DNA of 64,000 nucleotides from Bordetella genomosp. 7 (GCF_002261265.1 NZ_NEVK01000006.1:124001-188000); one strand, 5' to 3'; shown: positions 27,049 through 36,846, numbered from the stretch's first letter. The notes: generated by a model not told the origin, from the sequence alone. Numbers and translations: made by a program.

Positions 27049-27486
27049 TCAGGGCTTGCGCTCGACCACCACGTAGGCGGCGGCGAGGTCGGATTCATCG
27101 GTGATGGACACGTGGGCGGAGCCAAAACGCTGTTCGTACCATTCGGACAGGTCGGGCGCGAGCACCAGCACCGGCCTGCCGCCCGGTGCGTTGAGCGTCT
27201 GCACGCGGGTCCAGGTCATGGGCATGCGCATGCCCAGGCCGATGGCTTTCGAGAAAGCTTCTTTGGCGGCAAAGCGCGTGGCCAGGAAACGCACGCCGCG
27301 CGCAGCATCGCGGGCCCGGCGCGCGTGGAATTTTTGCAGTTCCTGCTCGCCGAGGATTTTCTGCGCAAAGCGGTCGCCGTGCCGCGCAAGAGCCGCCTGG
27401 ATGCGCTCGATGCGGATCAGATCCATGCCGATGCCGGCGATGGCGCCGGCAGGCATGGATGGCGATGGGGTGGGCGTATCAGACAT
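27049..27486 (-). CDS. acpS: Holo-[acyl-carrier-protein] synthase
   Basis: A 145-residue phosphopantetheinyl transferase activating acyl carrier protein for fatty acid synthesis. The metal-binding Asp is in [13 protein letters not shown] and the Glu in [18 protein letters not shown]. The C-terminal [18 protein letters not shown] is typical. A 15-residue N-terminal stretch ([13 protein letters not shown]) precedes the usual start, so translation may begin at the Met of residue 11. It lies 84 bases after pdxJ, a pairing conserved across proteobacteria. Confidence 0.95.
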   Translation of the reverse strand: MSDTPTPSPSMPAGAIAGIGMDLIRIERIQAALARHGDRFAQKILGEQELQKFHARRARDAARGVRFLATRFAAKEAFSKAIGLGMRMPMTWTRVQTLNAPGGRPVLVLAPDLSEWYEQRFGSAHVSITDESDLAAAYVVVERKP

Positions 27487-27570
27487 GGAATACGGGTCGC
27501 ACGCGGATGCGGGGCGCCTATCGCCCCATATCCGGGATCATACGCGACCCCGCCGCGCCGCCGGACAGCC

Positions 27571-28311
27571 CTAGCGGCCCCGCTGCGCCTGCAGGCGCGC
27601 CTGCACCATCAGGGCTTTCATGTCGCGCACGGCCTTTTCCCAGCCGTCGAACACGGCCTGGGCAACGATGGCGTGGCCGATATTGAGCTCGGCAACGCCA
27701 TCGAGCGCGGCAATGGGCCCGACGTTGCCGTAGTGCAGCCCGTGGCCGGCGTTGACCCGCATGCCGTGGCGCAGGCCTTCGGCCACGGCCGCGCGCAGGC
27801 GCTGCAATTCGGCTTCGGCCTGGCCCTGGCCAGCTTCGGCGTAGGCGCCGGTGTGCAGTTCGATGACCGTCGCGCCCGCCTGCGCCGCAGCCTGGATCTG
27901 GGCGATATCAGGGTCGATGAACAGCGACACCCGGATACCGGCATCGTGCAGGCGCGACACCGCGTCGCGCACCGTGCCCTGCGCACCCAGCACATCGAGG
28001 CCGCCTTCGGTGGTGAGCTCGGTGCGCTTTTCCGGCACCAGGCAGACATCCTGCGGACGCACGGCGCAGGCGATCTGCAGCATTTCGTCGGTGATCGCGC
28101 ATTCGAGATTCATACGGGTGCGCAATACCGGCCGGATGGCATGGACGTCGGCATCCTGGATATGGCGGCGGTCTTCGCGCAAGTGCAGCGTAATCAGATC
28201 GGCGCCGGCGTCTTCGGCGCGCAGCGCGGCCGCCACCGGGTCGGGATACGCAGTGTGGCGCTGCTGGCGCAGCGTGGCCACGTGATCGATATTGACGCCT
28301 AGTTCAATCAT
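27571..28311 (-). CDS. pdxJ: Pyridoxine 5'-phosphate synthase
   Basis: A 246-residue TIM-barrel enzyme condensing 1-deoxyxylulose 5-phosphate with 3-amino-2-oxopropyl phosphate to form pyridoxine phosphate. [18 protein letters not shown] is the N-terminal signature. [24 protein letters not shown] and the phosphate-binding [12 protein letters not shown] follow. Its ATG overlaps the TGA of the RND outer-membrane lipoprotein gene (ATGA), so translation of this central biosynthetic gene is coupled to the efflux operon. No separate ribosome site or promoter is obvious immediately upstream, since that DNA codes for the lipoprotein. Confidence 0.96.
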   Translation of the reverse strand: MIELGVNIDHVATLRQQRHTAYPDPVAAALRAEDAGADLITLHLREDRRHIQDADVHAIRPVLRTRMNLECAITDEMLQIACAVRPQDVCLVPEKRTELTTEGGLDVLGAQGTVRDAVSRLHDAGIRVSLFIDPDIAQIQAAAQAGATVIELHTGAYAEAGQGQAEAELQRLRAAVAEGLRHGMRVNAGHGLHYGNVGPIAALDGVAELNIGHAIVAQAVFDGWEKAVRDMKALMVQARLQAQRGR

Positions 28312-29810
28312 GGTGTTTTTGCAGAAGAAACCTGAGTGGCTTCGGTCCAGCCGCCGCCCAGCGCCTTGTACAGCTCCACGCGGTTGTTCAACGCTTCGAG
28401 ACCGGCCTGGACGAGCCCCAGCTGCGCACTGAAAAAGTCGACCTGCGCAGTCTGGACCTGCAGGTAGCTGTCGATGCCATTGGTATAGCGCAGGTTCGAC
28501 AGTTCGAGGGTGCGCGAGGTGGATTCCTGCAACGAGCGCAGCGCGTCGAGCTGCGCCGCATAGGTGGCCTCGCCCGCCAGGGCGTCGGAAACTTCGCGAA
28601 ACGCCTGCTGGATGGTCTGCTCGTACTGCGCCACCGCAATGTTGTTGCGCGCCGTGGCCAGGTTCAGACCTTCCCGGATACTGCCGCCCGCAAAGATGGG
28701 CGTGGTGATCGACGGTGTGAAGTTCCAGGCGCGCTGCCCGCCTTCGAAGAGCGACCCCATCGACGTGCTGGCGAAACCCAGCATGCCGGTCAGGGATATG
28801 GTGGGGAAGAACGCGGCGCGCGCCGCGCCGATATTGGCGTTGGCAGCCCTGAGCTGGTTCTCGGCGCCGATGATGTCGGGCCGGCGCACCAGCAGGTCAG
28901 ACGGCAGGCCGGCCGGCACTGTTGCCAGCAGCTGGTCGCGGCCGAATTCGGCGGGGGCAGGCAGGTTATCGGGCAATGGCGTGCCCACCAGCACCGTCAG
29001 CGCGTTGACGGACTGCGCACGCACCCGCGCCAGTTGCGCCAGGTCGGCCGAGGCCGAATCGAGCAGGCCTTTGGACTGATTGAGCTCCAGCTCGGACGCC
29101 ACGCCGCCGTCGTAACGGCGCTTGACCAGGTCGTAGGATTCCTGGCGCGACGCAAGCGTCTTGCGGGTAAGGTCGAGCTGCACTTCGGCCGCGCGCAGCG
29201 TGAAATACGCCTGCGCCACCGCGCTGACCAGGGTGATATGCACGCTGCGCTGGGCCTGTTCGGTGGCCAGGTACTGCTGGTAGGCCGCCTCGGACAGATT
29301 GCGCAGGCGCCCGAACAGATCGATCTCGAACGAGGTCAGGCCGATGCCTGCCTGGAAGGTGTTGCCCACGGTGTCGCGGCCCTGCGGGCTCAGGTTGGCC
29401 GGCACGCGCTGGCGCGTGCCTTCGCCGCCCAGCCCGATGCTGGGCCACTGGGACCCGCGCTGCACGCCGTACTGGGCCCTGGCCTCTTCCACGCGCTCGA
29501 CGGCGATACGAAGGTCGCGGTTGTTGACCAGCGAGAGCTCGATGAGGGCCTGCAGGCGCGGATCGCGGAAGAACTCGCGCCAGCCTATATCGGCGGCGGG
29601 CACGGCGCCGGGCGGCGCCACGGCCTGCGCGGACTGCTCCGACAGGGACGTGGGCCGGTCATAGCCGCCGTACTGCACCTTGGGCTGCGCCGGCCAGTCG
29701 CCGGGCACCGGCGACGCGGGGCGGTGGTAATCGGGGGCCAGCGAGCATCCGGCCAGTATCGCGACCAGGCACGCCGACAGGGCGGTTCGTTTATGGATCA
29801 GGGCTGTCAT
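28308..29810 (-). CDS. RND efflux outer membrane lipoprotein (OprM/NodT family)
   Basis: A 500-residue TolC-like outer membrane channel. The lipobox LAGC places the acylated Cys at residue 22, after a short signal. [19 protein letters not shown] is the classical mature start. Long helical repeats of the OEP family follow, such as [20 protein letters not shown] and the second-half [19 protein letters not shown]. It completes the tripartite pump encoded upstream. Its ATG overlaps the permease stop and its stop overlaps the pdxJ ATG. Confidence 0.95.
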   Translation of the reverse strand: MTALIHKRTALSACLVAILAGCSLAPDYHRPASPVPGDWPAQPKVQYGGYDRPTSLSEQSAQAVAPPGAVPAADIGWREFFRDPRLQALIELSLVNNRDLRIAVERVEEARAQYGVQRGSQWPSIGLGGEGTRQRVPANLSPQGRDTVGNTFQAGIGLTSFEIDLFGRLRNLSEAAYQQYLATEQAQRSVHITLVSAVAQAYFTLRAAEVQLDLTRKTLASRQESYDLVKRRYDGGVASELELNQSKGLLDSASADLAQLARVRAQSVNALTVLVGTPLPDNLPAPAEFGRDQLLATVPAGLPSDLLVRRPDIIGAENQLRAANANIGAARAAFFPTISLTGMLGFASTSMGSLFEGGQRAWNFTPSITTPIFAGGSIREGLNLATARNNIAVAQYEQTIQQAFREVSDALAGEATYAAQLDALRSLQESTSRTLELSNLRYTNGIDSYLQVQTAQVDFFSAQLGLVQAGLEALNNRVELYKALGGGWTEATQVSSAKTP

Positions 29811-32800
29811 TGCTTGCCCTCCTGGCCGGGCGCCGCGTCGGGCCCATGGCCGGATTGTTCGGACTGCGCCTCGCGGGCGCGCTTGGCGGCCTGCTCGGCT
29901 TCGAATTCCTTGAGTTCATTGCCCAGCAGGCGGGGCTTGGTCTTGAACAGGCTAAGCACCACCACGAAGAAAGTGGGCACGAAAATGACGGCGAACGGCG
30001 TGGCCGCAAGCATGCCGCCCAGCACGCCGATGCCCACCGCGCGCTGGCTGGCGGCGCCGGCGCCCGTGGCGATCGCCAGCGGGACCACCCCCAGGATGAA
30101 CGCGAGCGAGGTCATGAGAATGGGGCGGAAACGCAACCGCGCCGCCTCGACTGTGGCCTCGTAGAGACCCATGCCGCGCGCGTACTGGTCTTTGGCGAAT
30201 TCCACGATCAGGATGGCGTTCTTGGCCGCCAGGCCGATCACGGTGACCATCCCCACCTGGAAATAGACGTCGTTGGACATGCCCATGGCCGACACGAGGG
30301 CGACCGCGCCAAGCATGCCCAGCGGCACCACCAACATGACCGACAGCGGGATCGCCCAGCTTTCGTACAGCGCGGCCAGCACCAGGAACACAATCAGCAG
30401 CGACAGGCCCAGCAGGATAGGCGCCTGCGCACCCGCCTGGCGTTCCTGGTACGACAGGCCGTTCCATTCGTAGCCGAACCCGGCCGGCAGCTGCCCCACC
30501 AGGCGCTCCATTTCGGCCATGGCTTCGCCGCTGGTGTAGCCCGGCGCCGCGTCGCCGCTGATGCGCATCGACTCGTAGCTGTTATAGCGGACCACCTGCA
30601 CCGGCCCCTGCGTCCATTTCGCGGTGACGAAGCTGGACAGAGGCACCATGCCGCCCTGGTTGTTGTTGACGTTCATGCGCAGGATGTCTTCGACCTGCAT
30701 GCGATGACGCGCCTCGGCCTGCACCCAGATGTTCTGCATGCGCCCCATGTTGGGGAACTTGTCGATGTAGGCCGACCCCAGCGCCGTGGACAACAGCGTG
30801 GCAACTGCATCGAAATCGACGCCCAGCGCCGCGGCCTTGTCGCGATCGACAGTGAGGTTCAGCTGCGGGCCCTCGCCCAGGCCGGTAATGCGCACCTGCG
30901 ACAGCACCGGACTTTGCATGGCCATGCCCATCAGCTGGCCGGTGGCTTGCGCCAGCGCCGCCGAACCCGCGTTGGCGCGATCCTGCAGGCGGAAGTCGAA
31001 CCCGGTGGCGTTGCCCAGCGACGAAATGGCGGGCGGCACCAGGGTGAATACCTGCGCGTCATGGACGCCCATCAAGAGTTTCTCGATCGCCTTGAATGCG
31101 ATCGCCCCGGCGGAGTCGGCGCGGTCTTTGCGCTCGGAGAAGTCTTTCAGGGTAGAGAACGCAATCGCGGCGTTCAGGCCGTTGCCGTTGAAGCTGTAGC
31201 CCTGCACCGTGATGATGTTCTCGACCGCGGGCTGCGCCATGAAGTACTGCTCGACCTGTTCGATCACATCGACCGTGCGGTTGGCGCTGGCGCCGGTGGG
31301 CAGTTCGATGTTGCTGACGACGTAGCCCTGGTCTTCCTCGGGCAGGAACGACGAGGGCAGGCGCAGGTAGAGCCAGCCCAGCAATACCACCAGCAGCAGG
31401 AAGAACAGCATCATGCGGCCGCCCTTGTGCAGAATGCGCGCGACCCAGTTCTGGTAGCGGTGGGTGGTGGCGTCGAACTTGCGGTTGAACCAGCCGAAGA
31501 AGCCCTTCTTGGATTCGTGATGACCCTTGGGCACCGGCTTGAGAATGGTGGCGCACAACGCGGGCGTGAAGGTCAGCGCCAGGAAGGCCGAGAAGAAAAT
31601 GGACACGGCCATCGCCACCGAGAACTGGCGGTAGATGACGCCCACGGACCCGCTCATGAAAGCCAGCGGCAGGAACACCGTGACCAGCACGAGCGTGATC
31701 CCGACGATGGCGCCGCTGATCTGCGGCATGGCTCTCTTGGTGGCCTCTTTGGGGGGCAGGCCTTCGGTGGTCATGATGCGCTCGACGTTCTCGACCACCA
31801 CGATGGCGTCGTCGACGAGGATCCCGATCGCCAGCACCATGGCGAACATGGTCAGCACGTTGATGGAGAAACCCAGCGCCAGCATCACCGCGAAGGCGCC
31901 CAGCATGGCCACCGGCACCACCAGGGCCGGGATCAGCGTGTAGCGCACGTTCTGCAGGAACAGATACATGACCAGGAACACCAGCACCATGGCTTCGGCC
32001 AATGTGTGCAGCACCTGCTCGATCGAAATCTTGACGTACGGCGCGGTGTCGTACGGGATGTCGTACTTGATATTGCCGGGGAAATACTGAGACAGGGTCT
32101 CCATCTGCGCGCGCACGCCCTCGGCGGTGGCCAACGCATTGGCGTCGGGCGACAGCACGATGGCGAACGCGGCGGTGGGCTTGCCGTTCAGGCGGGCGCC
32201 GAACTGATAGTTGTCGGCGCCGACCTCGATGCGCGCCACATCGCGCAGGCGCACCGTGGAACCGTCGGTGTTGGCGCGCAGCACGATATTGCCGAAGGCC
32301 TCGACCGTGGAAAGCTGGCCGTTGACGATGACAGTGGCGGTGGAACGCTGGCTGGCCGGATTGGGCGGCGCGCCCATGCTGCCCGCCGATACCAGCACGT
32401 TCTGGCGACTGATGGCGGCGTTGACTTCGGCGGGGCTGAGATTGAACCCCACCAGTTTGTCAGGGTCGATCCAGACGCGCATGGCGCGCGGCGCCGCGAA
32501 CAGCTGGAACTGGCCCACGCCGGGCACCCGCGAAACCGGGTTCTGGACATTGCGGGCGATGTAGTCGGCCAGGGCGGTCTGGTCCAGCGAGCCATCGGTG
32601 GACGACAGCGTGACGATCATCAGGAACCCGGCGCTGGTCTGCTCGTAGGTGATGCCCTGCTGGTTCACGGCGACAGGCAGCTGCGCAGACACGTTGGACA
32701 CGCGGTTCTGCACATCGACCTGCGCCATGTCCGGGTCGGTGCCCGGCGCGAAGGTGGCGGTAATGGTGGATTGGCCGTACGAGTCGCTGACGGATTCGTA

Positions 32801-33031
32801 ATACAGCAGGCCCTTGGCGCCGTTGAGCTGGTCTTCGATGATACTGGTCACCGACTCGGCCACTTCTTTGGCCGAGGCGCCCGGGTACGTCGCCGTAATC
32901 GTGATTGCGGGCGGCGCCACGTCGGGATACTGCGCGACCGGCATGTTGGGAATCGCCAACAGCCCGGCCAGCAGGATGAACAGGGCGACTACCCAGGCGA
33001 AGATTGGACGATCGATAAAAAATTGCGGCAT
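29807..33031 (-). CDS. RND efflux permease (AcrB/MexB, HAE1 family)
   Basis: A 1074-residue inner membrane drug/proton antiporter. MPQFFIDRPIFAWVVALFIL is the standard N-terminus. The proton-relay Asp pair is in GILVDDAIVVVENVERIM, and the loop PLAFMSGSVGVIYRQFSVAM and the C-terminal NAILIVEFAKD are conserved. Two periplasmic porter/docking domains lie between helices 1-2 and 7-8. The C-terminal tail (EQAAKRAREAQSEQSGHG) is hydrophilic. It follows the adaptor gene by 59 bases. Multidrug substrates are likely, but the specificity cannot be read from sequence. Confidence 0.96.
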   Translation of the reverse strand: MPQFFIDRPIFAWVVALFILLAGLLAIPNMPVAQYPDVAPPAITITATYPGASAKEVAESVTSIIEDQLNGAKGLLYYESVSDSYGQSTITATFAPGTDPDMAQVDVQNRVSNVSAQLPVAVNQQGITYEQTSAGFLMIVTLSSTDGSLDQTALADYIARNVQNPVSRVPGVGQFQLFAAPRAMRVWIDPDKLVGFNLSPAEVNAAISRQNVLVSAGSMGAPPNPASQRSTATVIVNGQLSTVEAFGNIVLRANTDGSTVRLRDVARIEVGADNYQFGARLNGKPTAAFAIVLSPDANALATAEGVRAQMETLSQYFPGNIKYDIPYDTAPYVKISIEQVLHTLAEAMVLVFLVMYLFLQNVRYTLIPALVVPVAMLGAFAVMLALGFSINVLTMFAMVLAIGILVDDAIVVVENVERIMTTEGLPPKEATKRAMPQISGAIVGITLVLVTVFLPLAFMSGSVGVIYRQFSVAMAVSIFFSAFLALTFTPALCATILKPVPKGHHESKKGFFGWFNRKFDATTHRYQNWVARILHKGGRMMLFFLLLVVLLGWLYLRLPSSFLPEEDQGYVVSNIELPTGASANRTVDVIEQVEQYFMAQPAVENIITVQGYSFNGNGLNAAIAFSTLKDFSERKDRADSAGAIAFKAIEKLLMGVHDAQVFTLVPPAISSLGNATGFDFRLQDRANAGSAALAQATGQLMGMAMQSPVLSQVRITGLGEGPQLNLTVDRDKAAALGVDFDAVATLLSTALGSAYIDKFPNMGRMQNIWVQAEARHRMQVEDILRMNVNNNQGGMVPLSSFVTAKWTQGPVQVVRYNSYESMRISGDAAPGYTSGEAMAEMERLVGQLPAGFGYEWNGLSYQERQAGAQAPILLGLSLLIVFLVLAALYESWAIPLSVMLVVPLGMLGAVALVSAMGMSNDVYFQVGMVTVIGLAAKNAILIVEFAKDQYARGMGLYEATVEAARLRFRPILMTSLAFILGVVPLAIATGAGAASQRAVGIGVLGGMLAATPFAVIFVPTFFVVVLSLFKTKPRLLGNELKEFEAEQAAKRAREAQSEQSGHGPDAAPGQEGKQ

Positions 33032-33090
33032 GTGGGCTGACTCAGGAAGTGCTCACGAAAAGCGGCATGCGGCGCAAGGCCGCGTGCCGT

Positions 33091-34350
33091 TCAGGACGGC
33101 TGCCCCGCGGCCGGTTTTGCGGACTTTTCCCCGTCGCCCGCGGGCTGGGCCTGGCCATCGGCCGGCTTGCCGGGTTGTGCGCCCGGTTGCGCCGCCCCCG
33201 GTTGAGCCGGCTTGGCCCCGGGCTGCCACGGCGAGGCCTGCACAGGCGCGCCCGCACGGATCTTCTGGAAGCCTTCCACCACGACCACTTCGCCGCCCTT
33301 CAGGCCGCTGGTGATGAGCCATTGGTTGTCGATGACCGGACCGGTGGTCACCGGCACTTGCTCGACCTTGTTGTCCTTGACCAGCATCAGGCTCTGCAGG
33401 CCATCGGCCGTGCGCTGCAACGCCTGCTGGGGCACCAGCAGCGCATTCTGGTCGATGCCTTCGTTCACGCGCACGCGCACGTACATGCCGGGAAGAAGAA
33501 TGCTGTCGGGGTTGGGCACCTCGGCGCGCAGGTTGACCTGCCCCGTGGTGGGATCGACCGTAATGCCGGTGAACAACAATTTGCCGGCGTGCTCGTAGAC
33601 GGAACCGTCTTCGAGCACGACTTCGACGCGGGCGGCGTTATCGCCCACCCGCTGCATCTGTCCGCTGGCAAAAGCCTTGCGCAGCTTGGCCAGGTCTACC
33701 GTGCTTTGCGTGAAGTCGATGTAGATGGGGTCGAGCTGCTGCACCACGGCCATCTGGGTGGCCGAGGTGCCTTCCACCAGCGCGCCCTCGGTAACCAGCG
33801 GCTTGCCGATGCGGCCATCAATGGGCGAGGTGACATCGGTGTAGCCCAGGTTGATCTCGGCGGCGTCGAGATTGGCCTTGGCCGCAGCCACTGCCGCTTC
33901 GGCCTGCCGGCTGTTTGCCACGGCGTTGTCGTATTCTTGCTTGCTGACGGCGTTGGCCTTGACCAGCGGCGCATAGCGATTGGCCAGGGCCTTGGCGCTG
34001 AACAAATCGGCCTGCGCCTGCTTGAGCTGGGCGGCCGCCTGGTCGCGCGTTGCGCGGTATGGCGCGGGATCGATCTTGAAGAGCAACTGCCCTTCCTTGA
34101 CATCGCCGCCCTGTTCGAACTCGATACGCTGGACGATACCCGTCACGCGCGCACGGATCTGCGCGTCGCGCACGGCGTCAACCCGGCCGGGCAGGTCGGA
34201 CACGATGGAAGCGGGCTTGGGCTGAACGGTAATAACGCTGACCTGCGGCATGCCCGGGTTCATTTGCGGCTGTTCTTTGCAGCCTGCCAGAGCCAGCGCC
34301 ACAAGCGCGGCAGCCCCGATTCCCGAGACACGATGAGGCGAAAAACGCAT
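33091..34350 (-). CDS. RND efflux periplasmic adaptor lipoprotein (AcrA/MexA family)
   Basis: A 419-residue membrane fusion protein linking the permease to the outer membrane channel. The lipobox LALAGC gives acylated Cys 24. The order is a lipoyl-like half (VDAVRDAQIRARVTGIVQRI), an alpha-hairpin (RDQAAAQLKQAQADLFSAKA), the second lipoyl half, a beta-barrel and a membrane-proximal domain. The last 45 residues are a Pro/Gly/Ala/Gln-rich repeat-like tail (PAQPGAAQPGAQPGKPADGQ), longer than in AcrA. GAGGA precedes the ATG at 34350. First structural gene of the pump operon. Confidence 0.95.
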   Translation of the reverse strand: MRFSPHRVSGIGAAALVALALAGCKEQPQMNPGMPQVSVITVQPKPASIVSDLPGRVDAVRDAQIRARVTGIVQRIEFEQGGDVKEGQLLFKIDPAPYRATRDQAAAQLKQAQADLFSAKALANRYAPLVKANAVSKQEYDNAVANSRQAEAAVAAAKANLDAAEINLGYTDVTSPIDGRIGKPLVTEGALVEGTSATQMAVVQQLDPIYIDFTQSTVDLAKLRKAFASGQMQRVGDNAARVEVVLEDGSVYEHAGKLLFTGITVDPTTGQVNLRAEVPNPDSILLPGMYVRVRVNEGIDQNALLVPQQALQRTADGLQSLMLVKDNKVEQVPVTTGPVIDNQWLITSGLKGGEVVVVEGFQKIRAGAPVQASPWQPGAKPAQPGAAQPGAQPGKPADGQAQPAGDGEKSAKPAAGQPS

Positions 34351-34505
34351 GGATTCCTCACGGAGTAGAACCGTGGGCACGCCAGCCGGTGCACACGGGA
34401 TCGGACACCAGGAGACGCGTCCGAGAAGCCCGTTACTGTACCGTATTTTTGCGGCAAAACGGCAGTTTTTCGCGCAATGGCGCTGTATTGCGGCCTGTAT
34501 GCCGG

Positions 34506-34889
34506 CTATGAGGGCATGCCTTCGGCGATCAGGTGGCCCAGGAATACATAGCCCATGCCATGCACCGTGTGCAACGGCAATGCGGCGCCCAGCGCCGCCA
34601 CTTTCTTGCGCAGCCTGCTGATGGCGACATTGATGGTGCGTATGCTGGCATGGGGAACGCGCTGCGCGAGCGCGTCTCGCGTGAGTTCGCGCTGCGGGCT
34701 GGCCAGCAGGCACAGAAAGCATGCGCGTTCGACGGCTGTAAGGTGCAGGCGCTGGCCATCGGGTGTGCTGAGTATCCAGCCCTGGTACAGCAGGCCCCAC
34801 CAGCCGTCGGCGCCGCTGCCCACGGCCTGCGCGGCATGCGCAGGCGGGTGAAAGGCGGGTACAGGGGAAGCGAATGCAAGCGTGGACAT
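34506..34889 (-). CDS. Stand-alone OmpR-type winged-helix regulator
   Basis: A 127-residue protein consisting of an OmpR/PhoB DNA-binding domain without a receiver domain. WILSTPDGQRLHLTAVERACF is the N-terminal beta sheet and first helix. LASPQRELTRDALAQRV and SIRTINVAISRLRKKVAALG include the recognition helix, and HTVHGMGYVFLG is the wing. The first 40 residues are Ala/Pro-rich and look unstructured. It lies 155 bases upstream of the RND adaptor gene on the same strand, so it is a likely local regulator of the pump, though this is inferred from position only. Confidence 0.8.
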   Translation of the reverse strand: MSTLAFASPVPAFHPPAHAAQAVGSGADGWWGLLYQGWILSTPDGQRLHLTAVERACFLCLLASPQRELTRDALAQRVPHASIRTINVAISRLRKKVAALGAALPLHTVHGMGYVFLGHLIAEGMPS

Positions 34890-34988
34890 GCGGAATTCGG
34901 AATGCTGAGAGGGCGACGAGTTGAAATAAGCGCGGCGCAACATCACATGGAGTTGCCCGTGTGCCCGAAAGGCTACTGGAGTTGTACA

Positions 34989-35006
34989 GGGCGTCGCGCG
35001 ACGCCC
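34989..35006. repeat. Perfect 18-bp GC palindrome
   Basis: The 18 bases at 34989-35006 (left arm GGGCGTCGC, right arm GCGACGCCC) are exactly self-complementary. It lies 100 bases upstream of the winged-helix gene and 65 bases beyond the patatin stop. There is no T run on either side, so it is not a canonical terminator; it may be an operator or an mRNA-end hairpin. Confidence 0.5.
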
Positions 35007-35070
35007 GGGCACGCCCCTGCAGAAATCAGACCAACTTACCCACTACAGATACCAAAGCCCTGCGCGCCGG

Positions 35071-36256
35071 TCAGTCGGGGCGCCGATGCACATCGTGAGT
35101 GATGAAGCTCTCGTCGGCCGAAGGAGGCTCGAGCACCGCCGGATCCGCCAGCGTGCGGCGGATGTCGGCCAAGCCGCTCTGCCAGTGGTCACGCATGGCC
35201 TCGGAGCCGAATTCGTAGTCTTTGGACTGGCGCTCGTAGTGTTTTGCTTCGTAGATCAGGTTGATGACATTGACCGCCGGCGTGCAGGCCTGCTCGCGGA
35301 TGTCGGCCAGCGCGGCGCTGTTGCGCTCGTGCTCGGGCAGGCGTTCGAGCAGGCGCTGCAGCGAACGCCGCAGCCTGAGCACGCGCCTGTACATGTCGGT
35401 GACAGCGCGGGTGCGGCTGGAATACTGGATGTCTTTCTGACGTTCGGCGACTTCTTCCAGGCTGGTGGGCAAGGGGCCGCGCGCAGGCCAGAGGTCGACC
35501 TGGAAGGCCAGCGTATCGGGCATCGGGTGCGCCGACAAAATGTGCGCCAGCGGCGTGTTCGACACCACACCGCCGTCCCAATAGTGTTCGCCGTCGATTT
35601 CCACGGCAGGAAAGCCCGGCGGCAAGGCGCCCGAAGCCATGATGTGCTCGGGTCGCAGCTGCACACGCGTATTGTCGAAATAGGAAAAATTGCCGGTGCG
35701 CACATTGACCGCGCCCAGGCTGACGCGCACATCGCCGCGATTGAGCAGGTCGAAATCCACATACTGGCCAAGGGTGGTCTTCAGCGGCTCGGTGTCATAG
35801 AAGCTGGTGGCTGCGGGCCCGCCGCGCAGCCAGTACGGCGGCGGGTAGCGCGGCCGGAAGAATCCCGGCTGGCCCACTGTCAGGGCCTGGAACGCGGCGA
35901 GCTGCGCATTCATGGCGGGCGAACCGTAGCCGAACGGCACGCCCTGGAACATGCGCGCCATCGTGTCGCCCCACGGCAGCGCCGAAAATCCGGTGGGCCG
36001 GCATATGCTTTCCCAGAACCCGCGCAGGCGCTCGACCCGTTCATCGGGTGGCGAGCCGGCGATGATGGCCGCATTGATGGCGCCGATCGAGATGCCGGCC
36101 AGCCAGTCGGGGCGCACGCCGGCCTCGTGCAGGCCTTCGTAGACACCGGCCTGGTACGAGCCCAGCGCCCCCCCCGCCCTGCAGGACCAGCGCCACCGTA
36201 TCGTAGGCGGCCTGGCCCGGCTTGCGCGCCCCGCGTCGCGGATTCCGCCGCACCAT
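35071..36256 (-). pseudogene. Patatin-like phospholipase, frameshifted at a G8 run
   Basis: A patatin-family serine lipase/phospholipase read in two frames. The N-terminal frame starts at the ATG at 36256 and gives YDTVALVLQGGGGA. The remaining frame supplies QAGVYEGLHEAG, the nucleophile elbow GISIGAINAAI, and the catalytic Asp in YWDGGVVSNTPLAHIL, ending at 35071. The break is at eight C on the plus strand (36168-36175), G8 in the coding strand. Seven G would give the canonical GGGALGSYQAG oxyanion loop in one frame, about 395 residues. A downstream GTG at 36117 would lose the oxyanion hole and is unlikely to make an active enzyme. The start shares one base with the stop of the upstream lipoprotein gene. 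Confidence 0.85.
36168..36175 (-). repeat. G8 homopolymer causing the patatin frameshift
   Basis: Eight consecutive C on the plus strand, bounded by G at 36167 and 36176, lie in the oxyanion-loop codons of the patatin gene. Runs of this kind slip during replication. Loss of one base would restore the full reading frame, so this may act as an on/off switch; a sequencing error must also be excluded. Confidence 0.8.
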
Positions 36257-36846
36257 TACTTGGGCGCGGGCACTTGCGCCACGCCGCTGCCGGCCCGGAA
36301 CGGATAGCGGCTGAATATCTGGGCGACGTTGGCTTCGACGCTGGAAGCCGAATTGGCCTGGGCGACGTTGTCTACGACGCCGACGCTGACGCCTTCCCAG
36401 ACCAGTTGCTTGCGGCGGGCGTCGACCAGGTCGATATTGAGCGTGCCCTCGTTGTACTGGTATACATCGCTGCCCCAGCCGTAGCCCGGCCAGCCGCCGT
36501 AAAAGCCCGCGCGATAGCCGTAGTACGGCACGGGCATCGGCATGCCGGGGGTGACCTCGGTTTTCTGCTGCAGCTTGGCGTTGAAGTTGACCAGCAGGTC
36601 GGGCGACTGCTCGTTATAGGTGTAGCCACGCATTTCCATCTGGCTGCGCGTCGCGGTCTTCAGGCGTTCGGTGAGCAGCGTGCTGTAGCCCGACTTGTCC
36701 GTGCCCAGCGCAGACATGAAGCCGAAGCTGCGATATTGAGCGAAATCGGCGTTGTGGTCGTAGTCGCTACGGATGGTGGGGCCGGAGGCGCAGGCCGACA
36801 ACAGGCTGGCGACCGCCAGGGCGGGCAGGAACGCATGGCATTTCAT
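36256..36846 (-). CDS. DUF4136 lipoprotein
   Basis: A 196-residue predicted outer membrane lipoprotein. The lipobox is LLSAC after a short signal (MKCHAFLPALAVAS). The DUF4136 domain follows: SDYDHNADFAQYRSFGF, then MEMRGYTYNEQSPDLLVNF and YNEGTLNIDLVDARRKQLVW. A Gly/Tyr/Pro-rich insert (YYGYRAGFYGGWPGYGWG) is common in this family. Its function is unknown. The ATG at 36846 is preferred to the preceding TTG; GGAG lies upstream. Its last base is shared with the start of the patatin gene, so the two are co-translated. Confidence 0.85.
   Translation of the reverse strand: MKCHAFLPALAVASLLSACASGPTIRSDYDHNADFAQYRSFGFMSALGTDKSGYSTLLTERLKTATRSQMEMRGYTYNEQSPDLLVNFNAKLQQKTEVTPGMPMPVPYYGYRAGFYGGWPGYGWGSDVYQYNEGTLNIDLVDARRKQLVWEGVSVGVVDNVAQANSASSVEANVAQIFSRYPFRAGSGVAQVPAPK

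Noticed and set aside
29810-33040. A 1076-codon open frame antisense to the RND permease gene
   Set aside because: It mirrors the permease gene base for base, has low-complexity His/Arg/Gln-rich translation and no domain; it is a codon-bias shadow in high-GC DNA. Other long antisense frames, such as 350-2857 and 15660-17180, were rejected on the same grounds.
35071-36117. Patatin gene starting at an internal GTG at 36117 as an intact short protein
   Set aside because: It would begin just before the nucleophile elbow and lose the oxyanion loop, which is present upstream in the other frame; a frameshifted longer gene explains the data better.
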